Of a stretch of 64,000 bases of DNA, positions 26,515-37,082 are shown piece by piece; within the stretch, counting starts at the first letter, position 1; every line of letters starts with the position of its first letter. Under the pieces are notes generated by a model. The model did not search any database. It had not been told where the DNA came from and worked only from the letters and a program-made list of their open reading frames with translations. Made by a program: the position numbers and the translations under genes. The DNA comes from a virus. Where the stretch lies: positions 1-64,000 of the IMG/VR virus record IMGVR_UViG_3300030202_002773; one strand, written 5' to 3'.

Positions 26515-29500
26515 ATGTATAAAAAATATCAAAAAGCAGGACCTAATGACCCTTCAACTAGTACGCCAACTAATTTAGCACCTGATCCTACAATAGGTAA
26601 TCAAATGGGTGTTGGGATGGAAGTAGAATGTGATACATCAACAGGTGCGGGATGTTCAGATAGACTAGGTCGTATGTTTAGATTAGGACTTAAAGGTAGC
26701 TTATATGGCCAAAAAGGAGCATATGGACAACCAACAAATCTTGGACCAGGGTGGGATCCTGCTAGTGGACAACAGGTAAATAATAGAATAGGTACAAATT
26801 ACGACTATGACATCACCGGTAATTTAGGTGCTTATCTTAGAACAGATTTACAGCCATTACTTTTTCCTAATGATGCAACTAAATTACGTGGTAAAAATTG
26901 GGAGCCATGGCACTTAGATCTAGGATACAATAGAAAACAAAACTTAACAGGAACTAACATGGGAACAGGTAGTAATAATATTACTGCTAAACTAGCTAAG
27001 ACTAGAGATCAAAAATATGGATCACCAGGATATGGAGGACTTTTTGGTAATAAAGGTGGTTCTAGTAAATCTGGATATTCATATGGTCTTCAAGGTAATT
27101 ATAATTACGATACAAAACAATTGGATAATATAGGAGTATTTGGACGAACAGGAATGATGGGTCCATTAGGGTTTAGTGGATATGCAGGATTTAATCCTCA
27201 AACAGGCAAACCAAATTTTGGAGCTGGTATGAGTGTAAAATTTAAAAAGGGAGGATTTAGAAAATATCAAAATGGAGGCCAAAATAAAATAAGTGAAAAA
27301 CAGTATTTTGCTAATTATTTAAAAGAGGCAGAAGCTACTGACGCTGTAATGAAAACAACACCATCATTAGTTTTAAGACCTGATGGTAAAACTTATTATA
27401 ACGCATTAGAAAATGGTATATATTATCCATATAATGATTTAAGAGGTAATGCAACTATTGGTTATGGTAGACATAATGCAACTATTTTAGCTGATTACCC
27501 AGATGGTATTTCAGCAGATAAAGCGAATGAATTTTTATTAGAAGATATAGATAATAATTTTAACTTAGCTAAAAGACAATTTAATAATGAATATGGAGCA
27601 GGTCAATGGGATAATTTAAGTGAAAGAGAACAGTATATGGTAACTAATCATACTTATAATCCTGGCTCTATATATAAAAAATTTAGTGGTGCTTTACTTA
27701 ATAAAGATGCTAAAACAGCTGGAGAAGAATATAAGATATACACATATACAAATAAAGGAAAAGAAAATGAAACAAAACAAGAACTTGGAAGAAATAAACT
27801 ATTCTATGATGCGTATATAAAAGATTATGTAAATAGTATAAATAATGCTGAAACACAAGCTCCTCCAGTGCCACAAGATACTGAAGGAAAACTTTATATA
27901 TCTGGAAATTTTTATAATTCTCTTGAAGATTATCAAAAAGTAGTTAGAGAATTACAAGATAATCCAAATTACCAAAACGTAGTAGATCAACAAACAGGAG
28001 GAATAAAAAAACAAATGGGAGGATCTACGATGAGTAATCCTAGCATGTATGCAAGGATGCAACAATTACCTGGAGGAGTTATGCAGCAAATACCAGGATC
28101 AGATGCAGTAGAGTTTATAGGACAAACTCATGATCAAGGAGGTATTTTAATGGATGCACAAACAGAGGTTGAAGATGGAGAAACAATGGACAAAGTAATT
28201 ATGAAAAAAGGAGGGGAAAAAGATTATTTCTTTTCTTCGTATTTAAAAGAAGGTGGTCAGTCTTATGCTGATATGCATAAAGAAATACTTTCAAGAGGAG
28301 GAAATCAAGAAGAGATTAATTACTTAGCTTCTATGCAAGAAAAAGCTGCTAAAAGAAATCCTAATAAAATAGCTAAATTAGGAGGAGTAATGATGTATGC
28401 AGAAGGAGGTGCAAAAGATGATATATCTAAAAAAGAAAAGAAAGAATTTCAAAAAGAAAAATATAAATATTATAATGGACCTCTTTCTTTTAGAAAATGG
28501 AATAAACAAAATCCATTTAATATAGAAGAATATATGGAATATATGAATCCTGTAGAAGAAATAACAGAAGAAGCGCCTGTAGAAACTATAGGACTTAGAC
28601 AAGATCTTCCAGGAGCATATGGATATAGAGCAGATGCTGGAGATGGATATACTATTTGTCAATCTGGTAACTGTCAAGATGGAACAGGAGTTATGTATAC
28701 ATATTATAAAGAGAATCCAGATGAATTGGGTGGAGGAACAGATGGAACAGTAATTGGTATGTATGAAGGAGAATTTAAAGATGGTAAGCCTGTAGGTCAA
28801 GGAAAATTTACATGGAATGATATAGATCAATCTTTAGAAGATGGAGTGCCATTTGTAGCATGGCAGTATTCTAGCGAAGGGCAGTTTGCAGTAGATAATA
28901 CAGGACATCCTGAATTACAAAATGGAGTTAAAGATTGGGGAGATCTTGGCGTGTCGTCAGGAATATTTACTGATGGTAAATTAACTTCTGGAATGTTAGT
29001 TAAAGGCGGTGAAACTACTAATTATGAAGATGGAGAAACAACTAAGAAATTTTCAAAAGAATTAAAAACTAATTTAACAGATTTAGGAATATTAGAAAAA
29101 GTTCCTTTTAAATATTCACAAGGAGATATTGGTACTGAATACAAAGAAATGAAAAATGCTAAGGGTTATACGCAGCCTACAAAAGACGAATTAAATGCGT
29201 TTGGGTATAATAGTTTTGATGAGTTTAGAGCAGATTATGAAAGACTAGTAGATGATTCTTATGATTGGAAAAATATTACACACTGGGGTAAACAACATGA
29301 AGATGCTTTAGGAGAAATACAAAATGCAATAGAAAATAATTCATTTACTACAACAGGTACATTTATTCCAAAAGTTAAAAAGGACCTAAAACTTGATGAA
29401 AGTAAAACAATTATAGGAGATTATATAAATACTGATGGTACAATTAGACCAAAATGCCCTTGTGAACCTATGTTATTTGCAGATCAACCAGAATGTGATT

Positions 29501-30324
29501 GTGAAGATGCTGATGATAATAATACTAAAAAAAGTAGACTGTTTGGATTTGACAATAAAACAGTTCCAGGGCTAGCTATAGCTTCAGGATTAGCTCAAAC
29601 AATTCCTGCTATATATGCAATGACACACAATCAACCAACTCCTGATCAAGTTCCATTTGCATCTGGAGTTACAAGTCCTGTAGTACCAGGAAGATTAAGA
29701 GCTGAAAAATTAAGTCATGTTAATATGAATCTTGAAAGATCAATGAATGACGCACGACTTAGAGAAATGAATCAGTTTATAGATACTTCTGGAGGAGGCC
29801 CTGCTAATTTAATAAATAGAATGGCAGCCTGGGGTAAAAAACATCAAGGAGATATGGAAATTGCAAAAGCAGAAAAAGAAGCTAATATAAATATATCAAA
29901 TCAAAATGCAATGATGCAGAATCAAACAAATCTTCATAATATAAGAAATGAGCAAGAAGCAGCTTTAGGTAATATGCAAATGCAAGCGTCTGAAGCACAA
30001 AGACTTAACGAAGTAATGGCTATTAATACTGCAGCTAAAAATAAGATTAAAGATGATGAAGAATATATGAAATATGCAGGAATTATATCTGCATCACAAG
30101 GAGTAGGTAGTATATTTGGAGACATGTTAGATTATCAAGGAGATATGTACAGAGCTGAAGGTTACGATATAGAGGGTACTACACAACGTATGTTATTAAG
30201 AAGACATTTAGGTAAAAATCTTAAAGATCCAAATACTGGAGCTTCATTTTGTGAAGGATGTACACAAGAAGATATAGCTAAATATTATAATACTTTTTAT
30301 CCAAAACAACAATCAATTATATAA
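26515..30324 (+). CDS. Virion-associated lysozyme (GH24-like) and MORN-motif internal protein (1269 aa)
   Basis: An N-terminal Gly-rich beta region (residues 1-250) resembles that of the 794-aa protein and ends in RKYQNGGQ. A T4-type lysozyme domain spans about 258-445: Glu299, Tyr306, Asp308 and Thr314 match the spacing of T4 lysozyme Glu11, Tyr18, Asp20 and Thr26, followed by IGYGRH. Several KxGG motifs follow (KKQMGG, MKKGGEK, YLKEGG, MYAEGG). A MORN-like unit starts at Tyr750 (YEGEFKDGKPVGQGKFTW). The C-terminal 250 residues are helical and Gln/Met-rich. It probably opens the peptidoglycan during DNA entry rather than at lysis. Whether it is cleaved into parts at the GG sites is unknown. 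Confidence 0.7.
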   Translation: MYKKYQKAGPNDPSTSTPTNLAPDPTIGNQMGVGMEVECDTSTGAGCSDRLGRMFRLGLKGSLYGQKGAYGQPTNLGPGWDPASGQQVNNRIGTNYDYDITGNLGAYLRTDLQPLLFPNDATKLRGKNWEPWHLDLGYNRKQNLTGTNMGTGSNNITAKLAKTRDQKYGSPGYGGLFGNKGGSSKSGYSYGLQGNYNYDTKQLDNIGVFGRTGMMGPLGFSGYAGFNPQTGKPNFGAGMSVKFKKGGFRKYQNGGQNKISEKQYFANYLKEAEATDAVMKTTPSLVLRPDGKTYYNALENGIYYPYNDLRGNATIGYGRHNATILADYPDGISADKANEFLLEDIDNNFNLAKRQFNNEYGAGQWDNLSEREQYMVTNHTYNPGSIYKKFSGALLNKDAKTAGEEYKIYTYTNKGKENETKQELGRNKLFYDAYIKDYVNSINNAETQAPPVPQDTEGKLYISGNFYNSLEDYQKVVRELQDNPNYQNVVDQQTGGIKKQMGGSTMSNPSMYARMQQLPGGVMQQIPGSDAVEFIGQTHDQGGILMDAQTEVEDGETMDKVIMKKGGEKDYFFSSYLKEGGQSYADMHKEILSRGGNQEEINYLASMQEKAAKRNPNKIAKLGGVMMYAEGGAKDDISKKEKKEFQKEKYKYYNGPLSFRKWNKQNPFNIEEYMEYMNPVEEITEEAPVETIGLRQDLPGAYGYRADAGDGYTICQSGNCQDGTGVMYTYYKENPDELGGGTDGTVIGMYEGEFKDGKPVGQGKFTWNDIDQSLEDGVPFVAWQYSSEGQFAVDNTGHPELQNGVKDWGDLGVSSGIFTDGKLTSGMLVKGGETTNYEDGETTKKFSKELKTNLTDLGILEKVPFKYSQGDIGTEYKEMKNAKGYTQPTKDELNAFGYNSFDEFRADYERLVDDSYDWKNITHWGKQHEDALGEIQNAIENNSFTTTGTFIPKVKKDLKLDESKTIIGDYINTDGTIRPKCPCEPMLFADQPECDCEDADDNNTKKSRLFGFDNKTVPGLAIASGLAQTIPAIYAMTHNQPTPDQVPFASGVTSPVVPGRLRAEKLSHVNMNLERSMNDARLREMNQFIDTSGGGPANLINRMAAWGKKHQGDMEIAKAEKEANINISNQNAMMQNQTNLHNIRNEQEAALGNMQMQASEAQRLNEVMAINTAAKNKIKDDEEYMKYAGIISASQGVGSIFGDMLDYQGDMYRAEGYDIEGTTQRMLLRRHLGKNLKDPNTGASFCEGCTQEDIAKYYNTFYPKQQSII

Positions 30325-30327
30325 AAC

Positions 30328-33102
30328 ATGGCAAGAATAAATATACCAAAACCAATAAGTACATATAGAGATTTAGGAACAGTTGAATTAGCTAAATTAG
30401 CTAGAAATCAATATATAGAAGGATATTCTGCAGCTGATGAATTTTCAAACTCTGTACATAATATGCAATCTTTATCAAAAGATGATCATTTAAAAAATAA
30501 ACTTTCTACTGAATATACACAAATGTTAGAAGGATGGTCTGACCGTGGAGATTACGAAACTTTAGGAATAGCTATAAATAAAGGAGCTAATCAATTTGTT
30601 AGAGATTATTCGCCTATAGAACAAAGTGTTAAAAGTAGAACTGAATATCAGGAAAGATTACAAAAAGCATATGAAGATGGTAATATTAATTCAAGAACTT
30701 TAAGGGATAGATTAGCTCAATCAGATTATATGTATCAAGGTATTCAATATGGAGAAGATGGATCTTTAGATCAGCAGTCTGTTTATAGTGGTAAACAATT
30801 TTATAATGATGTAGATATTACAGAAAAAGTAATAGAGAGAATGAAAAGTATTAAGCCTTTTATTCGTGAAAATTTAGGTACTGAAGTTCCATATAATGAA
30901 AATATGGAAATTACTACTACTCAAGGATTACGAGGAGAACCTAAATATTGGGTTACAACTAAAGGTAAAACATCACAAATTCCTGATAATATAATTCAAA
31001 TGGTTGTTAATGATGTAATGTCAGATCCTGATGTTTCTGCTTCTTTAGCGCAACAGGTAGAATTAGATACATATCAACTTGGAGAAACAGATCCAACTAC
31101 TGGAAATTCTCGTGCATTAGATTATATTACTAAATTAATAAATAAAGGAGATGTTAAACAAGAAGAAATAGCTCCTATAGTAGAACAGATGGGACCTCTA
31201 GTTGCTTTACAAAATTTATTATATCAAGATGCTGTTAATAGAGAAACACAATTAGCATTAGGATCTTATGGTGGAGTTAGACAGCAGTCACATGGACAAA
31301 CAATTGAAATAGATGATCTTTATAAATTAAACTATAAAGCTAAAATAGATAAAGCTAAAAAAATAACAACAAGTGCAGATGATGAATTATCTTATAGTGC
31401 AACTGTTAGTACAAAAGCATTAACTACTACTTTTGAAGAAGGTGAAGAAATGTTAGAAACTGAAATAAAAAGTATGAAATCTAACTTATCTAAAGTTTCA
31501 CAGCATTTAAATGTAAATCCAGATAATATTCAGTATGATGATCAAGGTAATGAAATTCCAAGTAAAGGAGAAGGTTTAGCTGTAGGTGATATGGATCCAA
31601 GACAAATTTATGAAAGTGCAAATCAGTTAGTAGATGCGTGGAGAACTGCTTCTGCAAAAGCTAATATTATACCGTTAGATTATATGGGGTGGAGAAATTC
31701 AGGAAAAATACCTCCACAAGGAAAAGAAGAAGGTCAAGATGAATATTTAGCACGTTTAGATGAAGCATACAATGGATATGTAAATAATCTTAAGACTCAA
31801 TCACAAGCAGGACTTACATATTTACAAAATACTGCAGCAATTAATGATTTAGATGTAGGTCAATTTAACAGTCTTATGGAAGTACTTTCTAGTAATACTA
31901 CTACGTATGATGTAATTGATTCTAAACTGTATGGTAATATTGATGGTCTTAGTGTTCCTAATACTGAAGGATATGGTAATAATTTAAGTGTAGCTGAATT
32001 TAAAGATATTAGAGGTAATCAATTATTAGGAGCAGAAATGGGACATGAGAATTCTGACTTAAAAATTTCAGGTCAAGACATTGTAGATGCATATAATTAT
32101 ATGGCTGCAAATGATATGTTAAAATTAGAAATGGAGGGTGAAAGAGATTTACCTAAATCAATATCTCATTTAGGAGAATTACCTGAAATGTTCTATGCAG
32201 GAAACATTTTTGAATCTTTTGCATTTGCCGGTAATTCAAATGAAAATATTCATGGTTTAATTGGGGCCTTAGCTGAAATTAAACGAGGTCAAGGATACAA
32301 AGTTGCGGGAACTTACCAAAGAGGTACGGGAGAATATACATGGGCAGGAGTAGATAATGGGTATAGATTTGATGAAGGTAACCAGCAATATTCATTTAAT
32401 TTAGGAATACAAGAATTTATTAATCAATTAAATGATGATACTAAGTTAACTAAAAATAAATTTAAAGAGCAGTATGCAAATTCAGAAGATGTTATGTTAG
32501 AGTCTTTTGTTATTACTAATTTTGGATCTAATTATGAAACATCTAGTATAGCTAAAAATGAGTTAGTAGATTTCTTTAAAGGTAATGCAATACCTCCTAA
32601 CTTCTCAATAAGAGAAGCGCAAGGTCAAAGTCCTAATTTAGAATTTGAAGGAGGATTTATAAATTCTGAAAATGGCGAAAGTAATCATTTTGGATATAAT
32701 GTAGAATATAATATTTTAGAAGATCAAATGGGTGTTTTAAATGTACAATTAGGAGATGATGGAGTTAATGTGTATGTACCTATTAAAATTACAAACTCTC
32801 CACCATCAAACAGTAATGCTACTGACCATAAAGGTAAAGTATTTAATATGTTAATTCCAACTAAAAACTTTAATCTTCCAGCTTTAAGTCAATATGTTAA
32901 TAGTGCAGAAATGGAAATTAATACTTTATGGAATATGGGTGTAGCTAATAGAAATACTACATGGAGTCCTAAAAGATATTCAAATGTAACATTTAATTAT
33001 AATAATGAAACTGTTGTTATTAATGGAGAAGAACACAGTAAACAAAAAGGATTATCAATTTTAGTACAAAATGAGCTTAATAGAAGAAATATTAAACAAT
33101 AG
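30328..33102 (+). CDS. Internal structural/cargo protein (924 aa)
   Basis: The N-terminus (INIPKPISTYRDLGTVELAKL) leads into a long helical, charged protein of mixed Gln, Asn, Glu and Lys with few cysteines, no membrane segment and no catalytic motif. Large helical proteins at this position, between the muzzle and the virion RNA polymerase, are packaged as cargo in crAss-like particles. It follows the lysozyme protein by three bases and precedes the 1324-aa gene by five. The assignment rests on position and composition. Confidence 0.55.
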   Translation: MARINIPKPISTYRDLGTVELAKLARNQYIEGYSAADEFSNSVHNMQSLSKDDHLKNKLSTEYTQMLEGWSDRGDYETLGIAINKGANQFVRDYSPIEQSVKSRTEYQERLQKAYEDGNINSRTLRDRLAQSDYMYQGIQYGEDGSLDQQSVYSGKQFYNDVDITEKVIERMKSIKPFIRENLGTEVPYNENMEITTTQGLRGEPKYWVTTKGKTSQIPDNIIQMVVNDVMSDPDVSASLAQQVELDTYQLGETDPTTGNSRALDYITKLINKGDVKQEEIAPIVEQMGPLVALQNLLYQDAVNRETQLALGSYGGVRQQSHGQTIEIDDLYKLNYKAKIDKAKKITTSADDELSYSATVSTKALTTTFEEGEEMLETEIKSMKSNLSKVSQHLNVNPDNIQYDDQGNEIPSKGEGLAVGDMDPRQIYESANQLVDAWRTASAKANIIPLDYMGWRNSGKIPPQGKEEGQDEYLARLDEAYNGYVNNLKTQSQAGLTYLQNTAAINDLDVGQFNSLMEVLSSNTTTYDVIDSKLYGNIDGLSVPNTEGYGNNLSVAEFKDIRGNQLLGAEMGHENSDLKISGQDIVDAYNYMAANDMLKLEMEGERDLPKSISHLGELPEMFYAGNIFESFAFAGNSNENIHGLIGALAEIKRGQGYKVAGTYQRGTGEYTWAGVDNGYRFDEGNQQYSFNLGIQEFINQLNDDTKLTKNKFKEQYANSEDVMLESFVITNFGSNYETSSIAKNELVDFFKGNAIPPNFSIREAQGQSPNLEFEGGFINSENGESNHFGYNVEYNILEDQMGVLNVQLGDDGVNVYVPIKITNSPPSNSNATDHKGKVFNMLIPTKNFNLPALSQYVNSAEMEINTLWNMGVANRNTTWSPKRYSNVTFNYNNETVVINGEEHSKQKGLSILVQNELNRRNIKQ

Positions 33103-33107
33103 CCAAT

Positions 33108-36100
33108 ATGCCAATAGAAATAGATCCAAATATACAGTTTCCTACTACAAAGGTTCCTAGAAATAAAACAAATGATCCTAAATGGGTAGATCCTAATACT
33201 CCACTTGTATATGGTCCAAAGAGTGGAAGAATAACTTCTCCTGCAATACACAGTCATAGAGACTTATCATGGAAATTATGGGATCCAAATTCTGGAGAAT
33301 ATGAAAACGTTTCAAAGTATAGTAAATATGGAGTTATGTTTAGTGCTTATGGGCCTTCTTGGCAAGAACAAAGAGCAAGAGGACAAAGCACTGGAGAAAA
33401 ATGGAATCACGGACTTAAAAAAGCAGCTGTAACTACTGGAGGAGCTATTGTAGAAAATACTTTAGGTGTTATAGCTGGGGTAGGAGAATTACTAAGTGGT
33501 GGTCAATATCATGATAATTCTATTGGGCATATGGTAGATGGGTGGAATGATTGGGCTAGAAAAGAAATGCCTAATTATTATACTGAAAAAGAAAAAAATA
33601 TGGGACTTTATGGTAGAATGGGAACTGCTAATTTTTGGGCTGATAAAGTTGCTAATGGTGCAGGATATACTATAGGGTCATTAGCTACTATGTACCTTAC
33701 AGGAGGATATGGTCTTATAGGTTTAAGTTCTAAAGCATTAAACATGAGTAGTAAAGCTGCTAATATAACAAAAGCACAAAAAATATATAAACTATATAAA
33801 TCAGCTCAAGGTACTAAAAGAGGAGAGAAATTATTATCAATGTATAGTAAAATGAATACAGGACAAAAGTTTAGAAATGGACTTTTAACATTAGAAGCTG
33901 GAGCAATGATGTCTTTAGCAGAATCTTCTGTAGAAGCTAGAGAAACTCAAAAAAATATAAAATCTCAATTATTAGAAGAAGCAAAAGAAAAATATCCTAA
34001 TGGAGTACCTGAAAATGTGTTAGCAGAAATTGAATCTTTATCTCAATCGGCAGGTAATAGTTCTTTTGTAGGAAATATGACTATTTTATCTTTATCTAAT
34101 ATAGCTATGTTTAATAGATTTTTAGCTGGAGGAGTTACAAAACAAAGTTTAAAGAGTGGGGTTACAGGTGGAGGATTAACAAAAACTGGAACTAAAACTG
34201 TCGTAGATAAAGGATCTTCATCTTTTTTTGGAAGAGCTAGAAAATGGACAAAACCTTTAAGAAGAGGTGCACTTATAGAAAGTCTTCAAGAAGGAGGTCA
34301 ATACGCAACAAACATAGCTTCTACAGAATACTATTCATCTAGATTTGACAATAAAGGAGGTATAACTATGATGCAAGCTCTTAATGAAGGAGTATCTAGA
34401 ACATTTGGAGAAACAGAAGGATTAGAGTCAATGATGATAGGAGCTATAATTGGGGGAGTTTCAGGAGGTGTAACTGGAACAATAGGTCCAATAAAACAAA
34501 GAAATAAATTAGCAAAAAAAGTACAAGAAATTATTAATGATGATGCTTTTATGAATATTGTTGATAGAAGTCAAGCTAATGCACGTACTTCACATTTTTT
34601 AGACAAAGCTGATAAATATAGAGCTGAAGGGAAAGATAAGTTAGCAGATCAAGCTATGACTCAAGCTTTTATAAGTGAAATATCTACTTTAGATAATGCA
34701 GGAACATTAGAATTTTTTACAGAAAGATTAGAAGATTTTAAATCTCTTTCTGATACAGAATTTAAAAAATTATTTGGTATAGCTGAAGATACACAAATAG
34801 ATAAAAATCAAGTTATTGATAATATGATAGAAGAAACTGAAAGCATAGTTAAAAGAAAAGATGCTTTAGATTTAATGTTTCCAGCTGAAAAAACAAGAGG
34901 TTTACCAAGACGTATGATGAGTGAAGAAGCTAAGGCTGAAGAAGACCAAAGAATTAAAGAAACAATGATTTTAAAAGATCATCTATTGCAAAATGCAGTA
35001 TTTTTAGATCAAGTAGAAAATCAAAAAAGAGATAAAGCAAGAGAGATAGATGAATTATATCCAGGCATAACATTAAGTACTTTAGAAGAGCAAGCAGATT
35101 TAGCTACAGAAGAATATGATTTATTAGTTGAACAGTATATTAGAAAAGCAGGGGCAGCTGAAGAAGTAGATGAAAGTGGTACTCCTATAACAAATGAAAG
35201 TCAAATTCCTGAAGCAGATTTATTAGCTATGCATCAACAAGCTTTTGGTAATTTTGTTACTAGTGTAGCAGAATCTGTTAAAAATATTAATTTAAATCAC
35301 CCTTTAGATAAACAAGCTTTAATGGGTAGTCTTCAAGAATACTATGGAATACATCGTAGTTTACAAGGTCTTATGGAGTCTTTTAATAGACTTCAAACTA
35401 ATGAAGGTAAAAATAACTATATAAGAGCAGCTTTAATAGATGGAAAACAAAGTATAAAAGATGCTGGTAATAGAAGAGCTGATGAAATTTTAAATAATGA
35501 ATCTGATCCTGACAATGCTATGGATAATATTCCTCCTAATGCTAGTAAAGCAAAAAAAGCTGAAATAGAAGAGGAAGTTAAAAGAATGAAAAAAGAAGAG
35601 CTAGCATTGTTAAATAAGTATGGAGATCCTGGAGTTTCTGTAGAAACTATAGATAAAGAAATTGAAAGACTTAAAAAAAATCTACAAGATATTAAAGATA
35701 ATCCTAAAGCTGCTAAAGATTTAAATTTTAAAATTAAAGTTTTAGAAACTGTTAAAACTGTAAAACTTAGTCCTGAAACTTCTATAGCTGAAAAAGACGC
35801 TAAGTCTGAAGTTGCTACTGAAGAAGAAGTTACCGAAGAAAATAAAGTTGAGCAGACAGGAAGAGGAAGAAGACAAATTGATAGAATAAAAAAGAAATAT
35901 GAAAGTGCAAAACAGCCTCAAGAAAAATTAGGTTTAATACAAGATTTTATTAATAATGTATATCAAGGTGCTGAGGCTACTCAAGAAGAAATAGATTTCT
36001 TTAATAATGAAATAGAAGCTCTTAAAAAAGAAGGGTTTGAACTACAAATGGAGACACAACCTGGGAATAGATGGAATGAAGGTATGAATGTAGAAGTTAT

Positions 36101-37082
36101 ATGGCGTCTAGATGATACTTTACCAGAAGGTGTTACAGTAATAGATAGAGTAGATGAGCCTGGCATTATGAAAGATGGGCAATTACAAAGAAGAGCAAAA
36201 ATAACAGTAAAACGAGGAGAGAAAAAAGGAACTGAAAGACCTGCTTTAGTTGAAGCTAGAAATAAAGCTGAAGCTATACCAGGGACAGGGAAAAAGAAAC
36301 TAGATACAATAAAAAAAGCTAGTCAAGCTCTTAGTGACTTTGATAATCAATTTACTAATCCTTTTAATCTTGCTGATTTAGCAAGTGAAGAATCAATAGT
36401 TTCTACTGAAACTGAAGTTGCTCCTATAGATCAAAGAGAGTATGAAATTCATTTAGAAGGTAATTGGGGTGAATTAAAACCTGGTTGGGGAGTATGGGAA
36501 GAGTTATCTATAGATGGAATAAAAATAGGAGATCAACGATTTACAGAACAAAAAGATATTTCATTTCTAGAAACAGAAAATAAAGATTACAGAATATTTA
36601 CAATTACAGATAGAACATCTAGAGATACTTCAGGTAGAAGTGGAGGTGTTAGTGTGTCTATGGTGTTTCCTAAAGATACGTCAAGAACTTTAGCCGATGT
36701 TAAAGAAAATTTATTAACTTTGAACGCTGAAATACAAGGAACTAGAGATCGTATACATTTTGACAGCAAAGCAATACAGGCTATTCAAAGAATGGATATG
36801 AAAGAAATAGCTACTCCTACTGTGAATGAAGAAATAGTTATAGAAGATAACACTTCTAAAGAAGAAATAATTATAAAAGAGGAATTAAGTGCGGTAGAAG
36901 AAGATAGATTAAAAAACGAGCTAGAAACAGATGTACAAACAGATATATCAACTGAAATGGCTGAAGTAGATCAAATACCTATTACAGAAATGAATGGTTA
37001 CTATCAAGATCTTTTAGTTGAAGAAGAAGAGCTTCGTAAAAGGTTAGAAGAAGAAGATGATAATTGTAAAACTAAAAAATAA
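33108..37082 (+). CDS. Internal/ejection protein with hydrophobic segments (1324 aa)
   Basis: Residues about 100-130 (GGAIVENTLGVIAGVGELLSGG) and 185-210 (GYTIGSLATMYLTGGYGLIG) are Gly-rich hydrophobic stretches able to enter membranes, and a further Gly-rich segment lies near 445 (AIIGGVSGGVTGTI). From about residue 460 on the protein is charged and helical with many Glu/Lys heptads, ending in RKRLEEEDDNCKTKK. This plan suits an ejected pilot protein that forms a channel while carrying a soluble tail. The TAA is followed immediately by the ATG of the polymerase gene, with no spacer. No enzyme motif is seen. Confidence 0.6.
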   Translation: MPIEIDPNIQFPTTKVPRNKTNDPKWVDPNTPLVYGPKSGRITSPAIHSHRDLSWKLWDPNSGEYENVSKYSKYGVMFSAYGPSWQEQRARGQSTGEKWNHGLKKAAVTTGGAIVENTLGVIAGVGELLSGGQYHDNSIGHMVDGWNDWARKEMPNYYTEKEKNMGLYGRMGTANFWADKVANGAGYTIGSLATMYLTGGYGLIGLSSKALNMSSKAANITKAQKIYKLYKSAQGTKRGEKLLSMYSKMNTGQKFRNGLLTLEAGAMMSLAESSVEARETQKNIKSQLLEEAKEKYPNGVPENVLAEIESLSQSAGNSSFVGNMTILSLSNIAMFNRFLAGGVTKQSLKSGVTGGGLTKTGTKTVVDKGSSSFFGRARKWTKPLRRGALIESLQEGGQYATNIASTEYYSSRFDNKGGITMMQALNEGVSRTFGETEGLESMMIGAIIGGVSGGVTGTIGPIKQRNKLAKKVQEIINDDAFMNIVDRSQANARTSHFLDKADKYRAEGKDKLADQAMTQAFISEISTLDNAGTLEFFTERLEDFKSLSDTEFKKLFGIAEDTQIDKNQVIDNMIEETESIVKRKDALDLMFPAEKTRGLPRRMMSEEAKAEEDQRIKETMILKDHLLQNAVFLDQVENQKRDKAREIDELYPGITLSTLEEQADLATEEYDLLVEQYIRKAGAAEEVDESGTPITNESQIPEADLLAMHQQAFGNFVTSVAESVKNINLNHPLDKQALMGSLQEYYGIHRSLQGLMESFNRLQTNEGKNNYIRAALIDGKQSIKDAGNRRADEILNNESDPDNAMDNIPPNASKAKKAEIEEEVKRMKKEELALLNKYGDPGVSVETIDKEIERLKKNLQDIKDNPKAAKDLNFKIKVLETVKTVKLSPETSIAEKDAKSEVATEEEVTEENKVEQTGRGRRQIDRIKKKYESAKQPQEKLGLIQDFINNVYQGAEATQEEIDFFNNEIEALKKEGFELQMETQPGNRWNEGMNVEVIWRLDDTLPEGVTVIDRVDEPGIMKDGQLQRRAKITVKRGEKKGTERPALVEARNKAEAIPGTGKKKLDTIKKASQALSDFDNQFTNPFNLADLASEESIVSTETEVAPIDQREYEIHLEGNWGELKPGWGVWEELSIDGIKIGDQRFTEQKDISFLETENKDYRIFTITDRTSRDTSGRSGGVSVSMVFPKDTSRTLADVKENLLTLNAEIQGTRDRIHFDSKAIQAIQRMDMKEIATPTVNEEIVIEDNTSKEEIIIKEELSAVEEDRLKNELETDVQTDISTEMAEVDQIPITEMNGYYQDLLVEEEELRKRLEEEDDNCKTKK

